Shown: positions 1-10,844 of the stretch, piece after piece
Position numbering within the stretch: position 1 is the first letter of the stretch
How the letters are laid out: every line of letters starts with the position of its first letter
Assembly: GCA_009792885.1 (NCBI GenBank)
Contig: WMCF01000176.1
Coordinates: forward strand, 186,001-250,000
DNA from: Eremophila alpestris peregrina
Taxonomy: Eukaryota; Chordata; Aves; Passeriformes; Alaudidae
Reading direction: 5' to 3'
Length of the DNA stretch: 64,000 nt
Notes under the pieces: generated by a model
What the model saw: the letters and a program-made list of their open reading frames with translations, nothing else
What the model was told of the DNA's origin: nothing
The model's database searches: none
Made by a program: the position numbers and the translations under genes

Positions 1-90
1 CTCAGTTATGGGATGCGCTACATGGCCAAAATCCTGAGGATGTCCTTGGCTGAGAAATTCCCCAAGGCCCCAGCACAGGAGGTCGATAAG
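1..90 (+). CDS. IQGAP3: IQGAP exon (GAP-related domain; left edge off window)
   Basis: Reads in frame from base 1 as a YGMRYMAKILRMSLAEKFP-type segment, matching the helix before the RasGAP signature in IQGAP1. The donor GTACTG follows at 91. The true exon start lies outside the window. Confidence 0.88.
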
Positions 91-3000
91 GTACTGTGGG
101 GCTGGGGCACCTGCATGGTTTGGTGGGGTTCAGGCTGTACATGAAGAGCCAATATCCCTCCACAAGAAGTCAGGTCCTCTTGACTTAAAAACACCTCCAA
201 GTCAACATTTTCCTTGAGCCACTAAGGAAATGCCAAGAGTGGGCTTTTCCCTGCACTGCCATCCCTTCTAGGAGTGTCCTACCAATCAGTACAAGGATGA
301 AACATCCTTCCCTGCTGAGCTATCACCTCCTTGGGCCCCAACCCATCTGCTTCCCCAATCCCCAGCCTGTCTCATGCCCTAGATCGTGGGCAACCTGCTC
401 TACTACCGCTTCATGAACCCGGCGGTGGTGGCCCCTGATGGCTTTGCCGTCGTGGACGTGTCGGCCCGGGCAGCCCTGCACCCCGACCAGCGCCGCAGCC
501 TGGGCTCCATCGCCAAAGTGCTGCAGCACGCCGCCGCACGCAAGGCCTTCCAGGGGGAGAGTGCTCATCTCTGCGGGGTCAACCAGTACCTGGAGGACAC
601 CCACGACAAGTTCAGGTGGGCCCCAGGATGGCGATGGAGTTGGGAGGGTGGCTGGGAGCTGGTGGCAGGGGTCTGGGGCTGACCAAAGGGGTCCCTCCCT
701 TGCAGGAGGTTCATCTCTGCTGCCTGCTGTGTCCCTGAGCCTGAAGAGAGGTTTAACATGGATGAGTACTCAGAGATGGTAGCAGTGGCCAAACCAGTCA
801 TCTACATCACTGTGGGGGAGCTCATCAACACACACAAGGTCAGGGCATATAAAGCCCGTGGCAAGCTCTGTTTCCTCTGCTCCCACCTCCTGGGATTTCT
901 GCTGCATTTCCTTCCATTCCTCTGTATCCCACTCCTGGCACAGCTTCCCTCTTCCTGACCCTTTTTTTTTTTCTCTTCTAAGCAAGGAAATAACCTAGGA
1001 TCTGCAGGTTTGTCTTTTTGCAAACCTCATATCTTCTCCATCCCCTCTTGGGTGTGAAAGGCTCCTGGCTGGCCCTCCCTCCCTCTCCCTTTGCATCCCC
1101 CTTTGCCACTGACTCATCCGTTGCACTGTCCAGCTCCTGCTCGAGCACCAGGACTCCATTGCACCACACCACAGTGACCCCCTGCACGAGCTCCTGGAGG
1201 ATCTTGATGAGCTTCCTACAGTCCAGTCCCTGGTTGGTAGGTTGAACTCTGGGACCCACCACCTAACCTGATGGGAGGAGGGTAGATGTGGGCACGCTCT
1301 CCTTGCACAGAGCTTGAGCTGGATTGCTTTGGGCTTGGGAAGCCAGCCCTCTAAAGCCCAACACAGCTAGCAGGGCTCTCTCTGCCCTCGCAGGGGAGAG
1401 TGTTGCCAGCCTGGGAGACAGTGGTGCTGAGCAGGTGCTCTCCCAGCTCAGCAGAACAGAGATCTCCCTCACCCTCACCAACAAGCTGGTGCCAGTGGCC
1501 AGCAGTGAGGAGAGTGACACAAGGAGCCTGCTGCTGAGGTGAGGATGGACTCCGTGGGCATCAGGAGGGTACTGGGGGTGTTAGAAGGCTACTGGGGGCT
1601 GGGATGCTCAAGGTAGAAAAGAAACATTTGGGGGGCAACTGAATATTGTGTGGAGGGTGATGATCTGGAGTGGATGCCTGACATCTCCCTCTGGTCTCTA
1701 GCACTAAGCAGATGCTGGTGGATTTGATCCAGTCCCAGCCAGGAGATTCCCTCCCGGAAATCCTGTGGACACCAGCCTCCGAGCATGAGGTGGGATGTGT
1801 GAGGCTGCTGCTGGGGATGAACTGAAAAACTTTGTGAGCAAACAGCAAAAAAGTTCTCAGCAAAAAGCTGCCCTGCTCCTCTCGGAGGTTTGGCCACTGT
1901 TCTTGTGATCCAGCAGAGACTGGACTCTGGTTTTCAGAAAAATCACATATTCTGAGCCAGGAGAGACCCACATCAAAGCGTGGGTTAAGGAGTTTGGTTG
2001 TTCCATCTCTGTATCCCATTCCAGCTGTGTTCCAGGCTCACCCCTTCTCACCCCTAGGAAGCTGCCCACGAGCACCTGGTGCGCCGGCGAGCGCTGCGGG
2101 ATGCCCAGGCCTCTGCCCAGCTGAAGCGCCATCGCTCCCTGGCTGCCAACAGCCAGCTCTCCATGGACGAGAAGAAGCGCAAGATCATCCGCAACCTGCG
2201 CCGCTTGGAGAGCCTGGGGCTGGTGCACTCTGCCAACCAGTACCAGGAGCTCATTGATGAACTGGCCAAGGTGTGCTGGGGGACACTAAACCCTCCCCCC
2301 TGGAGGTTCTGCTCTGGTAAAGCTCATGACATGTATTGGCTTTCTTGGCATTGCTGTGTTTCCTCCAGGACATCCGGAACCAGCGGCGTCATCGGCAGCA
2401 GCGCCGCAGGGAGCTCCTGAAGCTGAGGCAGACCCTGGAGGGCCTTGATGCCAAGACTCTGTTTTATGAGGAGCAAATTGATTATTACAACCAGTACATC
2501 AAGACCTGCCTTGACAACCTGGCAGCCAGCAACAAGTGCGGTTCCTTGCCAAAAATCAGTAATTTAAGAAAAAAACATTACTTGTTTTCATTGCTCTCTG
2601 GTTTTTGTGAGTCCTGGAGATGCTGGGAATCCAAGGGGTCACGGATGGACGGAGAGGAGCTCCTAGCATGTGGTCATTTCTCTTCCAGGGTCAGTGGGAA
2701 GAGCAAGAAGCTGCCGTCGCTGCACTACACAGCAGCCCAGCTGTGGGAGAAGGGGGTGCTGCTGGAAATCCAGGACCTGCCACCCAGCCAGTGCGTAACC
2801 CTGCTCCAGGGGAGGAGCTCTTGCTTGGGGTCATTCAGTACAGGGCCAGAAGCTGGGCTTAATGATTCAGTGATCCTTGTGGGTCCCTTCTGACTCAGGA
2901 TATTCCATGATTCTATGGAAACTTGGGCAGGTAGAGGAAAATAACCGAGGAGGAGGATGCACATGGGCGGCTGTTGTCCTGCCATGTGGGGCAAATTCTT

Positions 3001-3627
3001 TTGTGTAGGAGAATGCAGGACAGTTGGTATTTGCAGTGGGGTTTGGGCTGTGGGTCTGGCTGCTGTGCTGAGGGTGTGCACTGGGTGGGAGACCTGGTCC
3101 TTGGTTGCTTTAAAGCTGTGAAGCCTCTTTTGGTAGCAGATGGCTCTGTCTTTTCAGGCTCAGGAATGTGATTTTCGACATCATCCCCTGTGAGGAATCA
3201 GGCAGATTCCAGGTGAAAGCCAAATTCAGGGGGATCGACATGGAGTGCTTCGAGCTGCACTACCAGGTGTGCAGCTGCTGGGGGTCACAGAGATGAGGGC
3301 AGCTGGGGTATGTGGGGGCTGGCTGGTGTCCCCACACCTGCAGCTCCTGTGGGGACTTGGAGTCCATGAGGAGCCCTGCCCTGAGCTGCCGGGGGCAGCC
3401 TCCCTGTGCATCTCCCACTGCAAAGCCAGCTCCCTGTCCCTGGGCTGGGCACTGGGGAGGGCTTCCCTGGCTGGGCACAGCACTGGTGGCAGTGATGGTC
3501 TCCTCTCCCACAGGACCTGCTGCAGCTGCAGTACGAGGGTGTAGCAGTCATGAAGATGTTCGATAAGGCCAAGGTCAATGTCAACCTGCTCATTTTCCTC
3601 CTCAACAAGAAGTTCTTCAAGAAGTAA
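1..3627 (+). CDS. IQGAP3: IQGAP-family Ras GTPase-activating-like scaffold, C-terminal part (probable IQGAP3); partial, spliced
   Basis: IQGAP proteins are cytoplasmic scaffolds that bind GTP-loaded Cdc42 and Rac1, F-actin and calmodulin, and link adhesion and cytokinesis signals to the actin cytoskeleton. Eleven exons join in one open frame of about 498 codons: 1-90, 383-615, 706-838, 1134-1236, 1394-1538, 1702-1789, 2058-2270, 2369-2535, 2689-2790, 3158-3266 and 3514-3627 (TAA at 3625-3627). All introns are GT-AG and phases match. The first three exons carry the end of the GAP-related domain, including the RasGAP-type signature LLYYRFMNPAVVAP. A variable linker follows, then the RasGAP C-terminal (RGCT) domain, with DIRNQRRHRQQRR, YIKTCLDNLA, a KGVLLEI-type motif and the family C-terminus NVNLLIFLLNKKF. 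The upstream calponin-homology, IQ and WW parts lie off the left edge. I see no frameshift or premature stop. Family assignment is firm. IQGAP3 over IQGAP1 or IQGAP2 is inferred from divergence from IQGAP1 and from the setting. Confidence 0.93.
383..615 (+). CDS. IQGAP3: IQGAP exon with RasGAP-type signature
   Basis: Acceptor CCCTAG precedes 383 and donor GTGGGC follows 615. It encodes IVGNLLYYRFMNPAVVAPDG, then a DQRRSLGSIAKVLQHAA stretch and NQYLEDTHDKF. This is the core of the GAP-related domain. In IQGAPs this domain binds Cdc42 and Rac GTP but does not stimulate hydrolysis (family knowledge; the arginine-finger region lies upstream of the window). Confidence 0.95.
706..838 (+). CDS. IQGAP3: IQGAP exon (end of GAP-related domain)
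   Basis: Acceptor TTGCAG at 700-705, donor GTCAGG at 839. Encodes RRFISAACCVPEPEERFNMD, then EYSEMVAVAKPVIYITVGEL and INTHK. Joins the previous exon through a split arginine codon (AG|G). Confidence 0.95.
1134..1236 (+). CDS. IQGAP3: IQGAP exon (linker after GAP-related domain)
   Basis: Acceptor GTCCAG before 1134, donor GTAGGT after 1236. Encodes LLLEHQDSIAPHHSDPLHEL and LEDLDELPTVQSLV, closely parallel to the LLLDHQDAIAP segment of IQGAP1. Confidence 0.94.
1394..1538 (+). CDS. IQGAP3: IQGAP exon (divergent linker)
   Basis: Acceptor CTCGCAG, donor GTGAGG. Encodes a glycine formed across the splice (G|GG), a variable SVASLGDSGAEQVLSQLS stretch, then the conserved TEISLTLTNK motif. The variable part differs from IQGAP1 and supports a different paralogue. 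Confidence 0.93.
1702..1789 (+). CDS. IQGAP3: IQGAP exon (start of C-terminal region)
   Basis: Acceptor TCTCTAG, donor GTGGGA. Encodes TKQMLVDLIQSQPGDSLPEI plus LWTPASEHE, equivalent to TKRLIVDVIRFQPGETLTEI in IQGAP1. Confidence 0.93.
2058..2270 (+). CDS. IQGAP3: IQGAP exon (RGCT domain, basic helix-rich part)
   Basis: Acceptor CCCTAG, donor GTGTGC. A 71-codon phase-0 exon. It is rich in Arg, Lys and Glu and includes MDEKKRKIIRNLRRLESLGL, then NQYQELIDELAK. Corresponds to the helical segment that opens the RasGAP C-terminal domain. Confidence 0.95.
2369..2535 (+). CDS. IQGAP3: IQGAP exon (RGCT domain)
   Basis: Acceptor CCTCCAG, donor GTGCGG. Encodes DIRNQRRHRQQRRRELLKLR, then FYEEQIDYYNQYIKTCLDNL. 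This is one of the most conserved IQGAP stretches. Confidence 0.96.
2689..2790 (+). CDS. IQGAP3: IQGAP exon (RGCT domain)
   Basis: Acceptor TTCCAG, donor GTGCGT. Encodes SGKSKKLPSLHYTAAQLWEK and GVLLEIQDLPPS. The following intron contains a CR1 3' end. Confidence 0.94.
2855..2918 (+). mobile_element. CR1 LINE 3'-end fragment in an IQGAP intron
   Basis: Contains GATCCTTGTGGGTCCCTTC and ends in ATTCCATGATTCTATGG, the octamer-repeat tail of avian CR1 elements in sense orientation. Only the last 60 or so bases are recognisable. Confidence 0.85.
3158..3266 (+). CDS. IQGAP3: IQGAP exon (RGCT domain)
   Basis: Acceptor TTTCAG, donor GTGTGC. Encodes LRNVIFDIIPCEESGRFQVK, then AKFRGIDMECFELHYQ. IQGAP1 has the parallel NVIFEISPTEEVGDFEVKAK. 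Confidence 0.95.
3514..3627 (+). CDS. IQGAP3: IQGAP terminal coding exon with stop
   Basis: Acceptor CCCACAG. Encodes DLLQLQYEGVAVMKMFDKAK, then VNVNLLIFLLNKKFFKK and TAA at 3625-3627. This is the standard IQGAP C-terminus, with no extension. Confidence 0.97.
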   Translation, partial: DLLQLQYEGVAVMKMFDKAKVNVNLLIFLLNKKFFKK

Positions 3628-4030
3628 CAGGGTCGTGGGTGGGCTACAGGGAAGGGGGGCAATGTAAACCTGCCAAAGAGACCTCGGGGTTAGTGGTCCC
3701 AGGGCAGGGAAGCTGCTGCTGGCCATGGAGCTTTCCTGCATGGTTGCAGTGTGCTTGAGCATCTGCAGCCAGCAGTGCCTGACTGGGGAACACAGGGCTC
3801 AGCCCCAGCCCTGGGCACCCCAAGCTTGGTACTAGACTAGTGCCCAACCTCCCTGCAGGAGGATGCAGCTGCCAAAGCTTTTGCAGCATGTGTTGCTTTT
3901 AAAATCTACTTTATCTGGGTATTTTGGCTGTTTAATGCCTGTATTACAAATAGCCAGCTGCCCCAGGACACTGTATTTTTAGACACTACACAGGTTTTAC
4001 TGATGTAATAAAGGTATTCTAATATATCTC
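3628..4030 (+). other. IQGAP3: Probable 3' UTR of the IQGAP gene
   Basis: Non-coding sequence from the stop codon to just past the first polyadenylation signal. It becomes AT-rich near its end, as usual for a 3' UTR. The exact cleavage site cannot be read from the sequence. Confidence 0.7.
4007..4012 (+). terminator. Polyadenylation signal AATAAA
   Basis: Canonical AATAAA 380 bp after the stop codon, followed within about 20-45 bp by a TA/T-rich stretch (TATATCTCTATATATC-like). Best candidate for IQGAP 3'-end formation. Confidence 0.75.
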
Positions 4031-6170
4031 TATATATCTATATGTATGTATATATTTCTTCCTCATGCTAAGGCTGGGGAAAAGTCAGAATCAGTCTTTA
4101 TATGGAGGGGTAGGGAGAGGCCAGAACAGAGAGGCAATAACTGCTTGTGAAGACACCTGTGAGCTTTTCTCTAGTGCACTGAGATGCAATAGAAGAATTT
4201 TGATTTTAAAGATGAAATTCACTGGTCACCAGCCAGGCTCTGAAACACAAGAGAGAGGCTCAGTGACACTGTTGTCCCATGGATGCTTTGAGGGACTGGA
4301 GCAGGGACCAGATTTCTGGACCGCATTGGTGCCTGGCATCTGCTGTGGAACAACCCCACAGCACCATCTCAATAGGAATGGTGGTGTCCCCTCTTGATTT
4401 CCTCTGATGTTTAAGTGGTTTTCAAGTGTGGGACCGTGACTGCATTTGGCCATGGCTGCATTTAAAACACTTTCTCTCTATGTGAGCTCCTTTTCCAGCC
4501 CCTTCCATAGGATGGAAAGGGAGCTGCTGCTAGTCCCAACCTCCTCCCACCCCATCTCCTTCAGGCATGGGAGCAGCAGGTCCCAAGCCTGCTCTGCAAA
4601 GGAAGTATTTTGAGGGATTGGAATAGGAATCTCCCTTGCTGCTTGGTAATGGCCGTGGGACCTTGAGGCAGCTCAGTGGTACCTGATCTATTGGCATCTC
4701 AGGCTCTGTCTTGTCTTTGGAAAGTGATGTTTGTTTCTCAGGTTTTTATGTGTTTTTTCTTTTCCTCCTCTCATAAATGCCTCAACTTGTGCTTATTCTT
4801 TATCCCCATCCATGCTGGATTCCTGCTGTGCTGACTCTGCTTGTTGACTCTAAATAAAGATGTAACAGAAAATGCAGAATTTCTCTGGATGATCATTTCC
4901 CTGTGCTCTTTACCTGCCTCTCCCCTTGCTTACCAGGGTCTTTGAGGCTGGTGACATTCCTACAGCCCCCCATTCCCAAAACAAGGTGCCCCCTCAGTTT
5001 CTGGCCAGGGACATCAGGGGCCGACTCCCTCGCAGCGGTGCCCAGTCAGGTGCTGAGGCACCAACTCAGCTCTTGCACAGGGAATTTAGGCCACTTTCAG
5101 ACACACTTAATTCTTAAATAAATACTATGATTACGTCTCCTAAAGACTATGATTATATCTCTACAGGAATGAAGTGGGATCAAGCTGCAGCACTTTCCTG
5201 TGTTTAAAATAGGACCGGGCTGCCATTAACCTGTTGGATGCTGCACCATCTGCAGGGACAGGACCCTGGGAAGTTGCTGCTGCACATTACCCATTACCAC
5301 ATTGGGGCTTCTATCTTCTGGTTACCATTTTTGTTTATTTTTTTCCTTCCTTGCCTTTAGAGGAGGATCCAGCATGTCTCTGGCTGTGGCTCAGTGTGGT
5401 TTGTTGCTGCCAGCAGTCAAGCAGCCATTGGCTTTGCATCAGCAGCATTTTGCACGCTGAAGTCACTTTATTTGGGGTGCTTTGGGGATGGAGGGGAAGC
5501 CTGAGGTAAAGAATTCCACCTAATAATAATAGTCCCAACTATTCACTAAGCACAGTTGCAGCATGGGCTGGAGGGGACTCAGTGTTGCTGTGGAAAAGGT
5601 GATATTTTTTTTTGGCTCCCGGGAAGTTGTGCTGCGGCCAACCATGACTCAGAAATAGGGTGCCGCCTCTTGCCTTCTGCCCACATGTTTTGGAGAGGAG
5701 GTCGGAGGGGAAAATTAAGCTGGAAGTGCTGGAGGAGGCCTGGCTGAGCTCCTCCCGAGACAGCTCCACTAGATGTCATTGCAAGCTGGGGATAAGCGCT
5801 CGCATGGCCGCGGCCACCCGGCACCAGCCGGGACTGCTCGGAGAGCACAGCCCCGCCGTGAGCTCCTCTGCTGCCCACAAACGCTCAGCGTGGCCCCAGC
5901 TCCAAGGATGGATCCGCTACAGCAACCCCAGCACGTCCCAGTGTGGACAAAGCAAGATGCAGATGACAGGCACTTCTCCTCAGCCTTGTGGGCTTTTCCT
6001 GGAGCACGAGGCTCATCGTGTGCTGCTGCCCAGGCTGGGACCGTGAAAGGAACCAGCAAGGAAAATCAGGTCCTGCCTCAACCTGTCCCAGGACCATCCT
6101 GAGAGGTGTTATTTGGGAAGGGGGAGAAAAGGAGAAATGTGGGCTCCCCCTGGGGCTCGTATTTCATGCC
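4031..6170. other. Intergenic DNA, no gene seen
   Basis: No exon with protein-like content. The start is AT-rich (4019-4060). A small CpG cluster lies near 5790-5880 without splice or promoter motifs that I would defend. The short open frames here look like chance. Confidence 0.6.
4853..4858 (+). terminator. Possible distal polyadenylation signal AATAAA
   Basis: A second canonical AATAAA, about 1.2 kb after the stop. A third lies at 5117-5122. Either could serve a longer 3' UTR, but nothing in the sequence alone proves use. Confidence 0.35.
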
Positions 6171-6445
6171 AGAGAATCCTACAATGGTTTGGTTGGAAGA
6201 GACCTTAAAGGTCATCCAGTCTCACCCTCTGCCATGGGCAGGAACACTTTCCACTATCCCAGGCTGCTCCAAGCCCTGTCCAGCCTGGCCTTGGACATTT
6301 CCAAGGATGACACAGCTTCTCTGGGTAACCTGCACCAGGGCCTCACCACCCTCGCAGGGAAGAATTTCCTCTCAATATCCCATCTACACCTGCCTGCTGA
6401 CAGTGGGAAGCCATTCCCCCTTGTCCTGTCACTCTTTAGGTACAG
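6171..6445 (-). mobile_element. CR1 LINE 3' fragment
   Basis: Reverse complement of the avian CR1 3' region: AATCCTACAATGGTTTGG, then CCATGGGCAGGAACACTTTC, then the CTTCTCTGGGTAACCTG block and CCATTCCCCCTTGTCCTGTC. Non-coding 3' portion only, strongly 5'-truncated, with no reverse transcriptase frame. Confidence 0.95.
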
Positions 6446-7255
6446 GGAGGTGTTATTTCACCTTGGCCAGCTCCAGCACATCCTGTCCAGCCCCCGGGCA
6501 CCATTCCTGGCCCACCAGCATTCCATGCATGGCACAGGGAATCATTGTGCTTGCATTAAGCTCACTCACTGACTTCCCCCTCTGCACCTACACACTCAGC
6601 TGTGGTACAGCATTCCCAGTGCTGCTGGCTGTGCCAGTGGCTGCTGCTGAAGGTGCGACATCCCCAGGTGCCATATGGCCCCTCAGCAACACAAACCTCA
6701 CTCCTGCTCCCTCCTCCCTGACTGCCATAATTGCCTCCAGGAGCACAAATGAGCAACCAGATGGGTGGACTTTGGGGAAAAAAAAAAAAAGAGGGAGGGT
6801 TAAGAAAACCATGTGTATAAGTATGTGCATGTGTATAGATGTGTGAGAGGGGGAGAAAAATGGCATCAGGGTACAGGATAGGCATTCGGCATTTCACATC
6901 TCACCAGGCTGGTTTGGTGTAAGTCCTGCAGCCTGTGGCACTCAGCATCTATAGGAAAGTGTAATCCATGGAGAAAGGTGCCCCACATTAGGGCTGCTGC
7001 CTTGGTCCAGGGTGGGAAAGGGGCTGGGGGGATCTCCCAGGCTTTGTGATGGAGAGGTGAGACAGAATGAAGGAGAATTGGGAGGTTCCTATCTGGGAGC
7101 TCCACTGTCCCTGTTTCCACTCCAGCCAGCTCACAGGAATCCGTACCCCAAAAAGGGACAAAGAATGGTTAAACTGGGCTCAGAAAGGTGCTGCTGCAAG
7201 TCCTGGTGATCCCACCAGCTCAGGGCTGCCTGGCCTGGTGGAGAAGCTGCTGGGA

Positions 7256-7348
7256 GTTGGTGCTGGTTCTGGGTGTTGGGTGCTGGTGCTGTTGTTGGGT
7301 GCTGGGTTCTGGGTGTTGGGTTCTGGGTGTTGGGTGCTGGCTGCTGGG
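7256..7348. repeat. G-rich heptamer minisatellite
   Basis: Imperfect head-to-tail units of 7 bp such as TTCTGGG, TGTTGGG and TGCTGGG. The plus strand carries at least nine GGG runs spaced by four bases, a pattern able to form G-quadruplexes. Confidence 0.9.
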
Positions 7349-7564
7349 CAGGCCAGCTTGAAGACAGTGCTCCTGCAGAGCCACTGTCCCCACTGTCACG
7401 TGCCACAGTGTTGCTAATCCCATTTCGAAAGCCCCAAGCTGTGCCCGTTAATCCCCCTCGGTGCCACGGCTGCGGGGCTCGGGCTGTGGCGCTGCCTCGG
7501 CAAACCCCCGGGTGTCCCTGCACCCAGCTCCTCTCCACAGGCACACCTGGATGTGCCCTAGTCC

Positions 7565-7612
7565 TCTGCCTGCCCCTGCCCCTGCCCCTGCCCCTGCTCC
7601 TGCTCTTGCTCC
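7565..7612. repeat. CTGCCC hexamer repeat
   Basis: Five or so tandem CTGCCC units followed by degenerate CTGCTC units. Open frames through it give low-complexity Pro/Ala/Leu or Gly/Ala runs and are not genes. Confidence 0.9.
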
Positions 7613-10600
7613 AGTCCTGAGGATGTTCAGGTGCTTCCTGCCCTGTGCAAAAGAGCCCTGAGTCCTGGACACCCCCAAAAGACCCACTGGATAGAGGCTG
7701 GGCTGCACCTCCAGGTACATCCCAACAGTCCGTGGAGGCGCCGCACTGCCCAGGAGGAGCATCCACCTGCTTGAGCACAGTCCCGGTCACTCAGCACAAC
7801 GCCCTTGCTGGCAGCACCGAGGAGGCAGGTGAGCAGCTCAAACTGCCCCTGGCAGAGTCAGGGTTCAGCTCAGCTGTGCCAGACTCCTCCCCAGGAGCAG
7901 CAGCGTCCCTGGCAATGCCGGGGGCTCTGCACCACAGCTCCTGCTGGGATGGCGCAAGCTTGCACTGAAGAATAATATTGTTGTTCCCTTCTGATGGCAG
8001 CAGCTTCCTTGTGGGAGAGGGGAAAAAGCACAAACCAAACTGGGGAGAAAATAAGAGGGGAATGTTTGCCGACTGTCTGCTGTGTGTTGTTGCTGTTTGT
8101 TGTGTTTCTGTGGTTGCTTTGGCAACCCTGGGAAGACATGCCAGGCTGTAGCATGGTGGGTACCAGCGTGGTGTAGTGAGGAGCCGGGGCTTTGCTGGCC
8201 CGGTGGCAGCCCCGGTGGGGACGGGAGGCTTCAGGCAGGGGATTGATGGGGTCACATTTGTAGCACGGCCCTGCTACTGCTCTCCTGAGTGAGCCTGGGG
8301 TGGGTGCGTGCTATGCACCCCATGTGCCCTCTGAGAGGGACCTGGCTTGGAGAGAAGCAAAGGAATGGTCCATGGGGACAACAGCCAGCCCTACTGTTCC
8401 CCAGGAGCCTGGAAGTATCTGGGCTCATCCTCTCTCTTCTTGTCTAGAGGAAAGAGAGTGAAACAAGAGTGTCATGGAGGGGCAGCTGCTACCATGCAAC
8501 GCTCACCAGAGGAGCTGTGAGAGTGTCAGGCAACGCTGTGGGGGCATCTGCATCTGCCCAGGACAGGAGCCATTCCTCTGGAAATGGAGCCATGGCTTAA
8601 TGTGGGCAGGGTCACTCAGCTCTCTGTCTCCTGTAGGTCTGTGTAGGAGGGGCTGCTCCCCGTGCGGGATGGAGCCAGGGTCCCAAGGGGCAGCGTGGGA
8701 CTGGGGACCAGGGCACAGGAGCCTGGCAGAGGAGGGGACAAGGCCAAGGGCAGCTCGGGGAGGATGGTGATGCTCCCAGAGCCCTTCTCTCACTCCTGCA
8801 GCCCCGGGAGCTGTGCGAGCTGACATCCGTCAGAGCAGGAGCCTGTGTGCCCCGCGGCATCCCCAGGGCAGAGCAGTCAGGGGGTGGGTGAAGGCTGTGC
8901 CCCTGGGAGCCAGGAACGTTCTGTGCAGCTCCAGAGATGTGCGTTAACTCTTTGGGGGCTGCAGTGGGAGGACTGAGCTCCTCGGGGCTGTGGGCACCGC
9001 CATCCGCCCGGGGTTTGGGGAGAGATTTCTGCAAGAGAATGGTTTGAGGGCTCTGCTGCTTCCCATCCTGCCTGGCATGAAAAGTGCCAGTGTGAAAAGG
9101 TTTCAGCCTGTCACTAGTCAGAAGTGCCAGTTTAATGAAATTGTTTAATTGCCGCATCTCCAAATGGTGATTTTTAAACTGAGAGGCCTGATGAGGAATC
9201 CTGCCCTGAACTGGAAGCTGACTCATTCTCCTTGCAGTCCTGGGGTCATTGCTGGATTGCAAATAAACACACCAAATTCCCACTGCTGGGTTCTGGGAAC
9301 GTGCTCCTGGCCCTGCACGGAGGGCAGGGACCCAGGAAGGGGCTGGGTGTCTGCCTGCTTCCCACTGCATCCTCCCACCCTTGGAGCTGGGGGGGGGTGG
9401 GGGCTTTGAGACACCTGGAGCTGTCTGGGGTGGGGGGAAAGACAACTTTAACACTGATGGGGGTCTGGAAAATCCCAAAGCGCAGAGGTTTGCTGCCCTG
9501 TTCCCTCTTTGAAAAAGCAAGAGCAAGAATTAGGCCCCAGCTCTCTGTCATCCCTGCTGTAGCTGTCGGGTGAGACCCAATTCCCATTTCTTTGCCTTCA
9601 GTACCGTTTGCAGCATCTCTGGGTGCAGCTTCAGCCCGGTCTTGGGAACAAAGGAAAACTGAAGAAATAAGAGGTTGGAGCTGGGACTTGAATCCACATC
9701 TGAGGATGGGGGGGGGAGTGAGGGGAAGGTAGTGCTTTCCGCCCCAAAAACCTCTCCACACGGGGCTGAGCAGAAGCTGGAGCCAGCGTGAGTCACCCTG
9801 TGCAGCTGCTGCCAAGGCAGGAGCGACCTTGTGCTGCTGAGCCAGCGTGGGCTGAGGCCGCGGCCTCGCCAGCCACGGGAAAAGGAAGCTTTTGCTCAGG
9901 CCGGATGCTCCAGAGGAAAGAATGAGCTCTGGGGCTGGAACCGCTGGCCAAAGAGGACCAGAGCAATGGACGCGAGGTCAGGGAGGGTCTGGGGTGCATC
10001 CCTTCTCTGCAGGGAGAGCATCAGCGCCTGCTGGAGCAGGGGGGCAGGTTGTGGGCGCTCCCAGCTATTCCGGGGCTCGGTGAGCGGCATCTGCGGGCCG
10101 GGGATGGGACTTACTTTCCATGAAACTACAGGGATAAACAGATAAATCTCCCCTCTGCTCCTGCCACCCTGTCCTCAGCTTTGGGATCCTTCCAGGCTGG
10201 CGCTCGTGAATGTTTTCCCCTATCAGCTTCTTTCGCTTGAATCAGCGGACGTGACTCACCGGGAGGAAGGAGAGGGCTCGGCTGAGCTGCTGCGGCCGCA
10301 GCTCCGCGGGACACCCGGGAGCAGCGTCCCGATCCCCCTCACTGCCAGCAGCCGAACCCAGGGCTGACATTCCCCCCGTCCCACCGCTGTCCCCTCCCTG
10401 TGCCTAGCCCAGTGGGTGCAGCAGGGGGAACTGGTCGAGCCGGTGCTCCCCGTCCCGGCAGAGAGGGGAGATTCCTCTGACAGGGGGTGGGGGGTGACCC
10501 TCGGGGGCTGCGCCTTTGTCACCAGCGTGGCCACCACACCCTGAGTGCTGGGGACACGCATCATCCTTCCCAAGGGAGCCTTGAAGCGGAGGAGCAGGCA

Positions 10601-10844
10601 AAGCCCCTCCGTGGTGGGTCTGGGCTTTGTGGGGTGGGTGGAAGATGGGGAAAAGGGCTCGGGGGGGGTGGGGGTCACTCCTGGCGGCACTGGGTTAGGG
10701 GGGCAGCCAGCCAGGGTGCCGAATCTTGGCTGGATTTGTTAAAGAGATCAAGCAGCTGAGGGATTAGGGAGTCAAGAGAGCCGGGCCACCTGCGGGGGAG
10801 GGAAAAACCTATGAAGGAGAAGGATATGCTGGCGCTCTGGAGAG

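Larger units (their letters stand above)
6446..10840. other. Intergenic DNA, no gene seen
   Basis: Apart from the two G/C-rich short repeats listed separately, I see no exon or transposon. Short stretches with transcription-factor-like motifs occur at 8113-8126 (RFX-like) and 9125-9180 (TTTAATTGCC-type AT-rich stretch), plus paired GATA motifs near 10131-10147. Confidence 0.55.

Noticed and set aside
6106..6846. 246-codon plus-strand frame
   Set aside because: Runs through a reversed CR1 fragment and a poly-A stretch; chance frame.
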